Source: DATLFA01 sp039934635
GTDB taxonomy: Bacteria > Actinomycetota > Acidimicrobiia > Acidimicrobiales > WLNW01
Assembly (NCBI GenBank): GCA_039934635.1
Contig: JBDTLT010000141.1
Span: forward strand, 1-14,007
Direction of reading: 5' to 3'
Length of the DNA: 14,007 nucleotides
Of this stretch, positions 7,361 through 13,675 are shown in pieces (within the stretch, counting starts at the first letter, position 1; each line of letters opens with the position of its first letter). The position numbers and the translations under genes were made by a program. The notes below the pieces were generated by a model that was not told where the DNA came from, did no database searches, and saw only the letters and a program-made list of their open reading frames with translations.

Positions 7361-8182
7361 ATGAGCACAACGACCGAAGCAATGTCCGGACGGGACGGCC
7401 ACCATGACTGGCGGCAGGCGGGCGAGGCGTGGGGTCGCCGGGCAAACGACTGGTCATGTCTCCTCGAGCACTACTCGTTGGACGTTTTGCTCGCGGTCTA
7501 TTCGCAGCTCGGCATCGGGAACGGCACCCGGCTTCTCGACATCGCCTGCGGCTCAGGCCTCGGCACCCGGGTCGCCGCCGCGATGGGTGCAGAGGTTTGC
7601 GCCATCGACGCGTCGTCGACGCTGACTGCGATTGCCAGCAGCCGCACACCGTCAGCTGAATTGTGCACCGGTTCGATGTTCGAGTTGCCGTGGGCGGATG
7701 AATCGTTCGACGCTGCCGTGTCGATCAACGGGATCTGGGGCGGTTGCGAGGCCGCGCTCGCAGAGGCCAACCGCGTGCTTCGTCCCGGCGCCCCCATCGC
7801 GATCAGCTTTTGGGGAATGGGACCACCGCTCGACTTGCGCGAGTGCTTCAAAGTCTTCGCCCGCCATTCGCCGCGCGAGCATTTGGGATCGATGAAGCAA
7901 CTCAACAACATCGGCGTGCCCGGCGTTGCCGAACAGATGCTGAACACGAGTGGCTTCGTCGTCGAACAGCGTGATCGACGCGTGTCGGTGAGCGAATGGC
8001 CCGATGCGGAGCTCGCCTGGCGGGCGTTGTCGAGCATGGGCCCCGCGGTGCCGGCGCTGATCAATGGTGACGTCGACGCGGTGAAGCGCGACGTACTCGC
8101 GGTGATCGAGTCATGCCGAGACGAGCAGGGCATCTACCGACTCAGGAACGACCACACGTATGTCATTGCCCGCAAGGATTGA
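7361..8182 (+). CDS. class I SAM-dependent methyltransferase
   Basis: A 273-residue soluble methyltransferase. Motif I LLDIACGSGLG (about 58-68) binds S-adenosylmethionine. The acidic residue at the end of strand 2 is Asp83 in CAIDAS. Later motifs are LPWADESFDAAV (109-120) and the post-motif EANRVLRPGAPIAISFWG. This is the Methyltransf_11/UbiE-like order, and the length is normal. The acceptor substrate is unknown; the C-terminal half is not diagnostic. The ATG start is preceded by GATGAGGGC, giving a good Shine-Dalgarno. It is transcribed away from the OsmC/monooxygenase operon across a 172-bp spacer with a strong dyad, so co-regulation is plausible. No terminator is obvious after the stop. 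Confidence 0.88.
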   Translation: MSTTTEAMSGRDGHHDWRQAGEAWGRRANDWSCLLEHYSLDVLLAVYSQLGIGNGTRLLDIACGSGLGTRVAAAMGAEVCAIDASSTLTAIASSRTPSAELCTGSMFELPWADESFDAAVSINGIWGGCEAALAEANRVLRPGAPIAISFWGMGPPLDLRECFKVFARHSPREHLGSMKQLNNIGVPGVAEQMLNTSGFVVEQRDRRVSVSEWPDAELAWRALSSMGPAVPALINGDVDAVKRDVLAVIESCRDEQGIYRLRNDHTYVIARKD

Positions 8183-8911
8183 TCCGAGTTCCTTTGCCGG
8201 CACGCCGATACTGCGCGCCGAGGCGAGCAAGCACGCATGTGCAGACCAACCAGCCGGCGCCGCCTCGCACTGCAATTGACAAGGCGCGAGCAACCTCTCT
8301 TGTCGTCGTGCTGTCATCGGAAACCGCATCGAGCCCGTCGGTATCTACCTCTCGAAACGTCATCGGCGCCGTGTACCTCGCCGGCAATCAACGCAAACCG
8401 CAAGTTCATCTCGAAGGACTCCCGGCGCGTGACACACCGCCGCGATGTGTCGTGTCATCTATCGCGGATCGTGGGCTCGAGCGGGGTATCGGCGAGTTTG
8501 CAATTTTCGCCAGGTTGTTGCGGCGCGCTGGCAGGGGCGGTGTCCCCAGATGTTTGAGGCCGATTTGGCCATCGTCGTGCTTGCGGTCTCACTCGCGGCG
8601 ACGAACAATCAGGCCGACGCAGCAAGGCTTCGCGACCGGTCCCTCTGGGTCACCGATCGACGAGCGAGCTGCGCAGCACCCGGTCTACCCAACGTCGGCA
8701 TCTGGTGCACACCGACGAGCGATGTCTTTATCGTGCGTTGCGACTGGCTCGCACAACATCCGAACTTCTGGTGGTAAGCGCGATCGGCGGTGAGTCGCGT
8801 CGCCAAGCCCAACATGAGTTGTTAGCAAGCTCCGTCAGTTCGATGCCGTCCAAGTCGCAAACACCTCGCCTACGCCGCGATGAGCCACGCCTCCCACGGA
8901 TCGCGTGTACT
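8183..8911. other. long stretch without a convincing gene
   Basis: Several overlapping open frames exist on both strands here, as expected from GC-rich DNA, but none has recognisable domains, a good Shine-Dalgarno or protein-like composition over its length. A minus-strand frame (8163-8387) has one hydrophobic patch (GAGWLVCTCVLARLG) but overlaps the methyltransferase 3' end and is not supported. The stretch is probably degenerate sequence flanking an integration site. Confidence 0.4.
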
Positions 8912-8936
8912 AAGGGTTCAAGTCCCCCCTCCGACA
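8912..8936 (+). other. tRNA 3'-end remnant, candidate attachment site
   Basis: The sequence holds GGG-TTCAAGT-CCC, the T-arm with its invariant TTC loop, then a 7-base acceptor-like CTCCGAC and discriminator A. No 5' acceptor partner (GTCGGAG), D-arm or anticodon arm occurs upstream, so this is only the 3' end of a tRNA. Two outer T-stem pairs are mismatched (A-C), as expected if a crossover joined a mobile-element copy to a host tRNA end. No encoded CCA follows. A tyrosine integrase lies about 340 bp downstream, the usual arrangement for tRNA-targeted elements. Confidence 0.6.
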
Positions 8937-8985
8937 CGTCAAAGCCCCAGTTCATGCGCCTACCGGTTTGATCGATTGGTCCCCG

Positions 8986-9005
8986 TGGTCACAGAATGGT
9001 CACAG
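8986..9005 (+). repeat. tandem TGGTCACAG repeat
   Basis: TGGTCACAG occurs twice (8986-8994 and 8997-9005) with a 2-bp gap, so the copies are 11 bp apart, about one helical turn. They sit between the tRNA remnant and the integrase, where arm-type integrase or excisionase sites are found in tRNA-targeted elements. The second copy runs into the Shine-Dalgarno of the small downstream gene. Confidence 0.5.
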
Positions 9006-9013
9006 GAGGAATC

Positions 9014-9280
9014 GTGGGTCGCGCAACGAAGCAGGCTAAGGAGGAGCTAGCAGTCGCCGCCGTTGTCGCTGCCGCGGCAGCAGCAACCGCAGCGTCGCGG
9101 AAGCTCAACGCGCATCTCCATCGGCATCACCCGTGGGTGTACGAGCACCCCGTGAAAGTCGGTCGGAGAAAGGCCGCCGAGAAGCTTTCCACCGCCAAGG
9201 CGACAGTTCGTTCCAAGAGACCGAGGAAGCGCAAGGCCGCAAACGTGAGGCTTCTTCATAACGACGCCGATTCGAGCTAG
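9014..9280 (+). CDS. small Ala-rich, basic hypothetical protein
   Basis: An 88-residue protein of unknown function. An Ala/Val-rich helix (about residues 14-32) follows a short charged N-terminus. A His/Lys/Arg-rich half follows (HLHRHHPWVYEHP, then KVGRRKAAEKL and SKRPRKRKA), giving a strongly basic C-terminus. GTG 9014 is chosen because AGGAGG ends 4 bases upstream; the ATG at 8996 would place that Shine-Dalgarno inside the gene. Its TAG stop overlaps the stop of the convergent integrase in a shared CTAG. The position beside an integrase and att-like site suggests a mobile-element gene; nucleic-acid binding is a guess from charge only. Confidence 0.55.
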   Translation: MGRATKQAKEELAVAAVVAAAAAATAASRKLNAHLHRHHPWVYEHPVKVGRRKAAEKLSTAKATVRSKRPRKRKAANVRLLHNDADSS

Positions 9281-10068
9281 AGCAAGAGGGCAGCGACGGT
9301 ATTCGCCGCGTCGCGTTGCATGCCCGCGGTGACGTGGGAATAGACGCCGAGGGTGATACCAATGGTGGCGTGCCCGAGACGCTCCTGCACGACTTTCGGA
9401 TGCACGCCGGCCTTGAGCGCGAGGGTTGCCCAGGTGTGACGTAGGCCGTGCAAAGTTAGCGGGGGCAGTGACCACCGTTCGATGCGTCGCAAGAATTCAC
9501 GCGAAACCCGTTCGGGGTGCAGCGGTTCGCCGTCGACTTTGCAGAAGACGAGATCGTGGTCGCGCCATCCGGCGCCGAGCAGGATGCGTTCCTCAAGCTG
9601 ACGTATGCGGTGCGCACGCAGAACCGCGATCGTGCCGGAGTCGAGGTCGACGACGCGCGTTCCGCGTGCGGTCTTGGGTGCGCCGAACTGAACTCGGTGC
9701 GCGACGACGATCACCGTCTGTACAACTGCTGCGGTGCCTGTCTCGAGCTCGAGGTCGCGCCACCGCAGCCCGAGCGCCTCGCCGCGGCGCATCCCCGTCG
9801 TGGCGAGCAATACCCATAGGGCGTGGTAGCGATCGCCAGACTTGCTGGTGCGCTCGAGGAAGTCGCGCAGGGCGTCAGCAGTCCACGTTGACATAGGAGC
9901 GACCGAGGACGCGCTTGCGCGAGGGGGATCGGCGGCGTCGACCGGGTTGCGCGCGAGTCGTCCCGGCGCTCGATCGAGATGGGCGACAACCCGACGCCGA
10001 AATTCCGCCATAGCACTACGGCGCGGTGTTGCATCGTGGTCGCTGCGCATGAGGGGGAGGGACGGCAA
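9277..10068 (-). pseudogene. tyrosine recombinase (phage-type integrase), N-terminally truncated
   Basis: The catalytic domain of a phage-type tyrosine integrase is complete: Arg94 in TGMRRGEALGLRW, Lys132 in PKTARGTR, His207 and Arg210 in HGLRH, His233 in LGHATIG and the nucleophile Tyr243 in GVYSH. Ahead of it is the usual linker LARNPVDAADPP. The N-terminal arm-binding domain and most of the SAM-like core-binding domain are missing; family members are about 370-400 residues, this one at most 263. The first 10 or so codons are antisense to the ammonium-transporter fragment, so the start at 10068 is artificial. Loss of the N-terminus should abolish normal site recognition, although all catalytic residues remain. 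It would have integrated into the tRNA whose 3' end lies at 8912-8936. Confidence 0.8.
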
Positions 10069-10801
10069 GGCTCGCGCGTTGCCCGGCCATCACATTCCGA
10101 TGGCCATGCTCGGAACCTTCATCCTGCTCTTCGGGTGGTTCGGCTTCAACGCCGCCTCGACCTTCGCGGTCACCGACGTGCAGTTAGGGGTCGTCGCGAC
10201 GAACACCGCCATAGCGGCAGCGTTCGGTGCGGTCGTCGCGATGCTGTGGGTCATGTGGCGTACGGGCAAGCCGGATCCGGGCATGATGGCCAACGGCATG
10301 CTTGCCGGTCTCGTGGCAATTACCGCTCCGTGCGCATTCGTCGACCCGATCTCGGCCGCGATCCTCGGCTCGGTGGCCGGCATCTTGGTCGTGCTTTCGA
10401 TCAGCTTCGTCGAGAACAAGCTGAAGGTCGATGACCCGGTGGGCGCGATTTCGGTGCACGGCGTCTGCGGCACATGGGGTGTCCTCTGCATCGGCCTTTT
10501 CGCCAACGGCAAGTACGGCGCTGGCTGGAATGCGACTACCGAAGGCAAGGGTGCGTCGCTCTCCGGCGTCACCGGCATCTTCCACAACTTCAGCGAGGGG
10601 ATCGGCCAGCTTGGCGCACAAGCGATTGGTGCAGTCGTGCTCTGGACGGTGATGTTCGCGATCGTCTATGGCTGGTTCAAGCTGTCGAACAAAATCAACC
10701 CGATCCGGTCGAAGGAAGAGGACGAACTCGTCGGCCTCGATTTGCCCGAGATGGGTGTGCTCGCATACCCGGAGTTCAGCCAAACGGCGGGTCACAACTA
10801 G
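10049..10801 (+). pseudogene. amt: ammonium transporter, C-terminal half only
   Basis: Translation from about 10052 gives the C-terminal half of an Amt/MEP/Rh-family ammonium channel. It begins inside the family motif DGKARALPGHHIPMAMLGTF and continues GWFGFNAAST, PDPGMMANGMLAGLVAITAP, then ISVHGVCGTWG with the second conserved pore histidine. A last helix and a cytoplasmic tail (EDELVGLDLPEMGVLAYPEF) complete it. Roughly six of eleven membrane helices remain, and the first pore histidine and N-terminal half are gone. Amt proteins are normally about 400-450 residues; here about 245 survive. The open frame extends upstream to 9842, but that part is antisense to the integrase. No glnK/glnB gene follows. 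The sequence is well conserved, so the truncation is probably recent. Confidence 0.85.
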
Positions 10802-10830
10802 CACATTCATCGACAATGGAATGAAGTCGG

Positions 10831-10862
10831 AATCGGGGATCCCCACCGCGGGGTCCCCGATT
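10831..10862 (+). terminator. strong hairpin after the ammonium-transporter fragment
   Basis: AATCGGGGATCCCC pairs with GGGGTCCCCGATT across a 5-base loop, a 13-bp stem with one bulged T, starting 29 bases after the stop. Only a short T tract (TTTCT) follows, so it may be a rho-independent-like terminator typical of high-GC bacteria. It is probably the original terminator of the transporter gene. Confidence 0.65.
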
Positions 10863-10985
10863 TCTACGTCCGGGTGCCGAAGTTGTCGAACGTTCAATCG
10901 TCGAGTGGTTCGGATGGCGAGGAGAACTGGTCATCATCTACCCTTGCCAAGCCCGCCGAAGGAGTGGGAGAGGCCGAGACCAGAG

Positions 10986-11224
10986 CCGATGGGCCTCGGC
11001 TGTGCCGATCGCTTCGACCGCGCCCGAACCCGCGATCATGTGCCCCGTCGTGCTCTTTGTTGCAGTGACGGGCGGGACGCCACGCCGAACAGCGCTTCGA
11101 TCGCGGCCGATTCGGCGAGGTCGTTCAGGGCCGTGCCGGTGCCGTGCGCATTGACATGGCTGACCTCGATCGACGACGCGCCGGCGTCGGCCAACGCGAG
11201 TTGCATGCAGCGCTGCGGCGTCAT
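10986..11224 (-). pseudogene. beta-ketoacyl-ACP synthase (FabF-like) remnant, frameshifted
   Basis: Minus-strand frame one reads MQLALADAG, then VNAHGTGTALNDLAESAAIE up to about 11084, containing the first catalytic His (AHGTGT). A second frame from 11069 continues TATKSTTGHMIAGSGAVEAI with the conserved Lys and second catalytic His (TKS..GH). These are consecutive motifs of KAS I/II. The N-terminal part with the active-site Cys is missing, a frameshift separates the motifs, and the C-terminus is lost or scrambled after about 10986. This is the 3' third of a fatty-acid or polyketide condensing-enzyme gene. Confidence 0.75.
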
Positions 11225-11344
11225 GACTGCGACGGCGTTCTCAGTCGCTCGCCGCTACATATTGAAGGCGGAGCAAAATCGCAAGCACGGCGACGAGGGC
11301 GTCGCTGGTCGATGCTCACGGTCCCGTGTGCGACGCCGCAGTAA

Positions 11345-11776
11345 TCAGCGCTTCTTTTTACCGGGTGCTGTTACGAGCAAGACCGGACATGGTGAGTGGT
11401 TGGCGACCTTGTGGGCGGTACCACCGAGGAGGTGGGGTACTGCGCTGTGGCTCTTCGCGCCGATGACGAGCAGGTCGGCACCTCGGGACGCGGCGAGCTT
11501 GCAGAGTTGCGCGCCAGGCTCCCCGCGCAAAAGGCGAGTTGTTACACGCAGGCCCGCGGCGCGAAGCGGCTCTGTCCAAGCGCCCTCGAGGTGTGCGCGT
11601 CGCCTCGCGAGAGCCGGTCCACTGTCGACTTGGACGCTGGCGAGTTCCCAGATTTCGATGCGGGGGACGACTACTGCGGCGATGACCTGTGCATCAAGCG
11701 CGGGGCCGTGCTTCACAACCCAGCGCACGGCGTGCAGCGAGCCTGGGGAACCGTCGAGACCGAGGACGATCTTCAT
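11345..11776 (-). CDS. universal stress protein (UspA family)
   Basis: A 143-residue single-domain USP. The first strand MKIVLGLDGSPGS carries the family's ATP-site Asp (Asp8), and the C-terminus has the VIGAKSHSAVPHLLGGT segment followed by SPCPVLLV. The nucleotide-binding motif G-x2-G-x9-G-S/T is imperfect: GAKS (106-109) lacks the second Gly, while GGT (118-120) is present. ATP binding is therefore uncertain. ATG 11776 is chosen because the fold begins there; an upstream in-frame start at 11827 would add 17 residues without structure, and GAGGAAG upstream is poorly spaced. It ends with a lysine-rich tail (GKKKR). It sits alone between a KAS remnant and an IS element, with no sign of decay. 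Confidence 0.82.
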   Translation of the reverse strand: MKIVLGLDGSPGSLHAVRWVVKHGPALDAQVIAAVVVPRIEIWELASVQVDSGPALARRRAHLEGAWTEPLRAAGLRVTTRLLRGEPGAQLCKLAASRGADLLVIGAKSHSAVPHLLGGTAHKVANHSPCPVLLVTAPGKKKR

Positions 11777-11881
11777 CAAGGTGCGATCACTTCCTCGCGG
11801 CGCGCCGTTGCCGGCAGTAAGGAACACCTACAGCCTACGTGGGCCGCGGCCGCATGGTGATGCGGCGCGAACCAAGCAACA

Positions 11882-11909
11882 TGAACCGCCCCGAGGTTCG
11901 TGACTGCTC
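11882..11909 (+). repeat. IS3 left terminal inverted repeat
   Basis: A 28-bp repeat starting TGAACCGCCCCGAG and ending GTGACTGCTC. It is the mirror of 13191-13218 with two mismatches (GG versus TT-type changes in the middle). The orfA start lies 22 bp inside it. Confidence 0.9.
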
Positions 11910-11931
11910 CTTCCTTTGAGAGGATGGAGTT

Positions 11932-12258
11932 ATGTCAACAGCGAAACGGGGCCGGTATCCGGTCGAGGTGCGTGAGCGGGCGGTGCGGATGGTGTTCGAT
12001 CATCAGCATGAGTATCCGTCGCAGTGGAAGGCGATCGAGTCGATCTCGAAGAAGCTCTCGATCAATCATGAGACGTTGCGGATCTGGGTGCGCAAGGCAG
12101 AGACCGACGCCGGTGAGCGGCCGGGGCTCACGACCGATGAGCGGGCTCGGATGCGGGAGCTCGAGCGTGAGGTGAAAGAGCTGCGCCGGGCGAATGAGAT
12201 CCTCAAGGCAGCAGCGGCTTTCTTCGCGCGGGAGCTCGACCCGCAACCAAGGAGATAG
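11932..12258 (+). CDS. IS3-family transposase OrfA
   Basis: 108 residues. An N-terminal helix-turn-helix (about 10-55: YPVEVRERAVRMVFDH, then SINHETLRIWVRKAE) recognises the IS ends. A leucine-zipper-like coiled coil follows (about 72-97: ELEREVKELRRANEILKAAA), which mediates OrfA/OrfAB multimerisation in this family. The ATG has AGAGGA/GGAG upstream. The tail FFARELDPQPRR is the part replaced when ribosomes shift -1 into OrfB. The stop is at 12256-12258. Confidence 0.9.
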   Translation: MSTAKRGRYPVEVRERAVRMVFDHQHEYPSQWKAIESISKKLSINHETLRIWVRKAETDAGERPGLTTDERARMRELEREVKELRRANEILKAAAAFFARELDPQPRR

Positions 12259-12311
12259 TCGGGTTTATCGACGAACACCGTGAACGGTTCGGGGTCGAGC
12301 CGATCTGCCGT

Positions 12312-13187
12312 GTGCTCACTGAGCACGGGTGCAAGATCGCCCCGAACACCTATTGGGTGTTCAAGAAACGGGCCCGGTCGGCGCGGTCGATCCGCGACGA
12401 ACAACTCGTCGGCGAGATCGTCCGGGTCTATGAGGGCAACATGTTCGTGTATGGCGCGGACAAAGTGTGGGCGCAACTCAACCGGGAGAACATCCGCGTG
12501 GCGCGCTGCACCGTGGAGCGGCTGATGCGCGCCGAGGGCCTGTTCGGCGCGAGGCGGGGCAAGACATTCACGATCACCACCACCACCGATGACCGACTGT
12601 CACGGCCGGCGGATCTCGTCGCCCGCCAGTTCCGGGCGCCGGCACCGAACCGCCTGTGGGTGGCCGACCTGACCTACGTGAAGACCCATGCCGGCTGGGT
12701 GTACGTGGCGTTCATCATCGACGTCTACTCACGATTCGTCGTCGGCTGGCAAGCCTCACGATCGCTACGCAGTGACCTCGCGATCGACGCGTTGGAGATG
12801 GCCGTGTGGAACCGCCAACGCGACGGCCACAACCTCGACGGCCTCGTCCATCACTCCGACCGCGGGGTGCAATGCCTGTCGATTCGCTACAGCGAACGAC
12901 TCGCCGACAATGCCATCGTCGCGTCGGTCGGCTCACGCGGCGACAGCTACGACAACGCGCTGGCGGAGAGCTTCAACGGTCTCTACAAATGGGAACTGAT
13001 CTACCGGCAAGGCCCCTGGCGCGGCATCGACGACGTCGAGTTCGCGACCATGACCTACGTCGACTGGTTCAATCACCAACGCCTCCACGGCGAGATCACC
13101 AACGACAACAGCTACACCACACCGGCCGAACACGAAGCCAACTACTACAGTCCAACAACGACGGCCCTCGAGGCCGTCACCCAATAA
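12312..13187 (+). CDS. IS3-family transposase OrfB (DDE catalytic subunit)
   Basis: 291 residues from GTG 12312. The frame is open back to 12198, and FIDEHRERFGVEPICRVL lies just upstream, so the active form is presumably an OrfAB fusion made by -1 frameshifting within 12198-12256. The DDE triad is visible: Asp119 (WVADLTYV), Asp183 (HHSDRGVQ) and Glu219 (DNALAESFNGLYKWEL), with the canonical 35 residues between the second Asp and Glu. The HTH_21-like N-terminal part (VYGADKVWAQL) and the C-terminal helix (WFNHQRLHGEI) are present. No internal stop or frameshift is seen. No classic A6G slip site exists; CTTTCTTC at 12218-12225 is the best candidate. Confidence 0.9.
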   Translation: MLTEHGCKIAPNTYWVFKKRARSARSIRDEQLVGEIVRVYEGNMFVYGADKVWAQLNRENIRVARCTVERLMRAEGLFGARRGKTFTITTTTDDRLSRPADLVARQFRAPAPNRLWVADLTYVKTHAGWVYVAFIIDVYSRFVVGWQASRSLRSDLAIDALEMAVWNRQRDGHNLDGLVHHSDRGVQCLSIRYSERLADNAIVASVGSRGDSYDNALAESFNGLYKWELIYRQGPWRGIDDVEFATMTYVDWFNHQRLHGEITNDNSYTTPAEHEANYYSPTTTALEAVTQ

Positions 13188-13190
13188 ACC

Positions 13191-13218
13191 GAGCAGTCAC
13201 AAAACTCGGGGCGGTTCA
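13191..13218 (-). repeat. IS3 right terminal inverted repeat
   Basis: The 28-bp complement of 11882-11909, ending in GGCGGTTCA. It begins 4 bases after the OrfB stop. Its outermost TGA (read on the minus strand) supplies the stop codon of the adjacent serine recombinase remnant. Confidence 0.9.
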
Positions 13219-13370
13219 GTTAGTACACGCGCTCGGCCCGGCCTTCACATGGAGGCGGCCGTCGGTGTGGTAGCGGATGGAGACGTTGAGCTCCTGGTAG
13301 ATGCTCGTCGGTCCTCGGGGTCGGCGTTCTGTAGGACGCCGACGATGCCCTTGAGCTGCTCCACGAGAGG
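13219..13370 (-). pseudogene. serine recombinase C-terminal remnant, frameshifted and cut by the IS
   Basis: Minus-strand translation reads LVEQLKGIVGVLQNADPEDR in one frame down to about 13302. After losing one base it continues IYQELNVSIRYHTDGRLHVK and AGPSACTN in the next. This is the usual coiled-coil end plus C-terminal strand pair of large serine recombinases (compare A-DPEDKAAIYRELGL-TYHPDG, recalled from the family). The catalytic N-terminal domain is absent, and the last codons run into the IS3 right inverted repeat. It is clearly non-functional; the assignment rests on this short C-terminal motif. Confidence 0.6.
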
Positions 13371-13590
13371 GCGCGAACTGCGGTCGCGGCACCGGTAGCG
13401 GCAGGTAGCGCCGTGCCTCGTCAGCCATCTCCGCCGGTGTGCCGGGACGCACATAGACGACCCGGATGAGCTCATCGTTGCACTGGAGCATGAACCATCG
13501 ACCTGTGCGGTCGCCTGTCAGCGGAGTGCCGTCGAGGTCGTTGACGGTGGCGTCAGGCGGATAGTCCATCCACGTGTAGCTGCACGGCGG
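13371..13590 (-). pseudogene. fragment of a hypothetical actinobacterial protein
   Basis: An open minus-strand frame reads CSYTWMDYPPDATVNDLDGT, GRWFMLQCNDELIRVVYV and then ARRYLPLPVPRPQFAP. This resembles the middle of actinobacterial secreted hypothetical proteins with a Trp/Cys-containing domain ending in an LPLP-type Pro-rich segment, often found near conjugative elements (from memory). No start and no natural end are present: upstream the frame loses protein character, and downstream it merges into the serine recombinase remnant. Confidence 0.4.
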
Positions 13591-13675
13591 TCGCTGAGTG
13601 CTTGCGGTTCCTCGGCGTGGCGGAATGTCGAGCCGGAGCGACACCCGGTGGGTTGGTACCGGCGGGCGCTCGACC

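Larger units (their letters stand above)
11882..13218 (+). mobile_element. complete IS3-family insertion sequence, 1337 bp
   Basis: Two ORFs in the OrfA/OrfB arrangement are bounded by 28-bp terminal inverted repeats starting TGAACCGCCCCGAG (26 of 28 match) and ending in the 5'-TG...CA-3' of IS3 elements. OrfA is frame 1 and OrfB frame 3 (a -1 shift), as expected. Both ORFs and all DDE residues look intact, so the element may be active. The bases flanking it (ACA on the left, GTT on the right) are not a direct repeat, so no target duplication is visible. The right end interrupts a serine recombinase remnant. Confidence 0.9.

Noticed and set aside
8113..8793. 226-codon plus-strand open frame after the methyltransferase
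   Set aside because: It starts inside the methyltransferase gene, has Arg/Ser/Pro-rich composition, no ribosome-binding site and no recognisable domain.
8728..8955. Minus-strand frame containing SEGGLEP
   Set aside because: This peptide is the familiar false translation of a tRNA 3' end read backwards. It supports the tRNA remnant, not a protein.
9842..10048. N-terminal extension of the ammonium-transporter frame
   Set aside because: These codons are antisense to the integrase and bear no resemblance to the N-terminal half of Amt proteins.
10184..10897. 237-codon minus-strand open frame
   Set aside because: It is antisense to the conserved ammonium-transporter sequence and rich in His/Arg/Asp, typical of a shadow frame.
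10668..11903. 411-codon plus-strand open frame
   Set aside because: It is antisense to the universal stress protein and the ketoacyl-synthase remnant, overlaps the transporter end, and has Arg/Ser-rich shadow composition with no domain.
13160..13178. Palindrome GACGGCC...GGCCGTC near the IS end as a terminator
   Set aside because: It lies inside the OrfB coding sequence and has no T tract. It could be a hairpin limiting read-through, but one GC-rich dyad in coding DNA is weak evidence.
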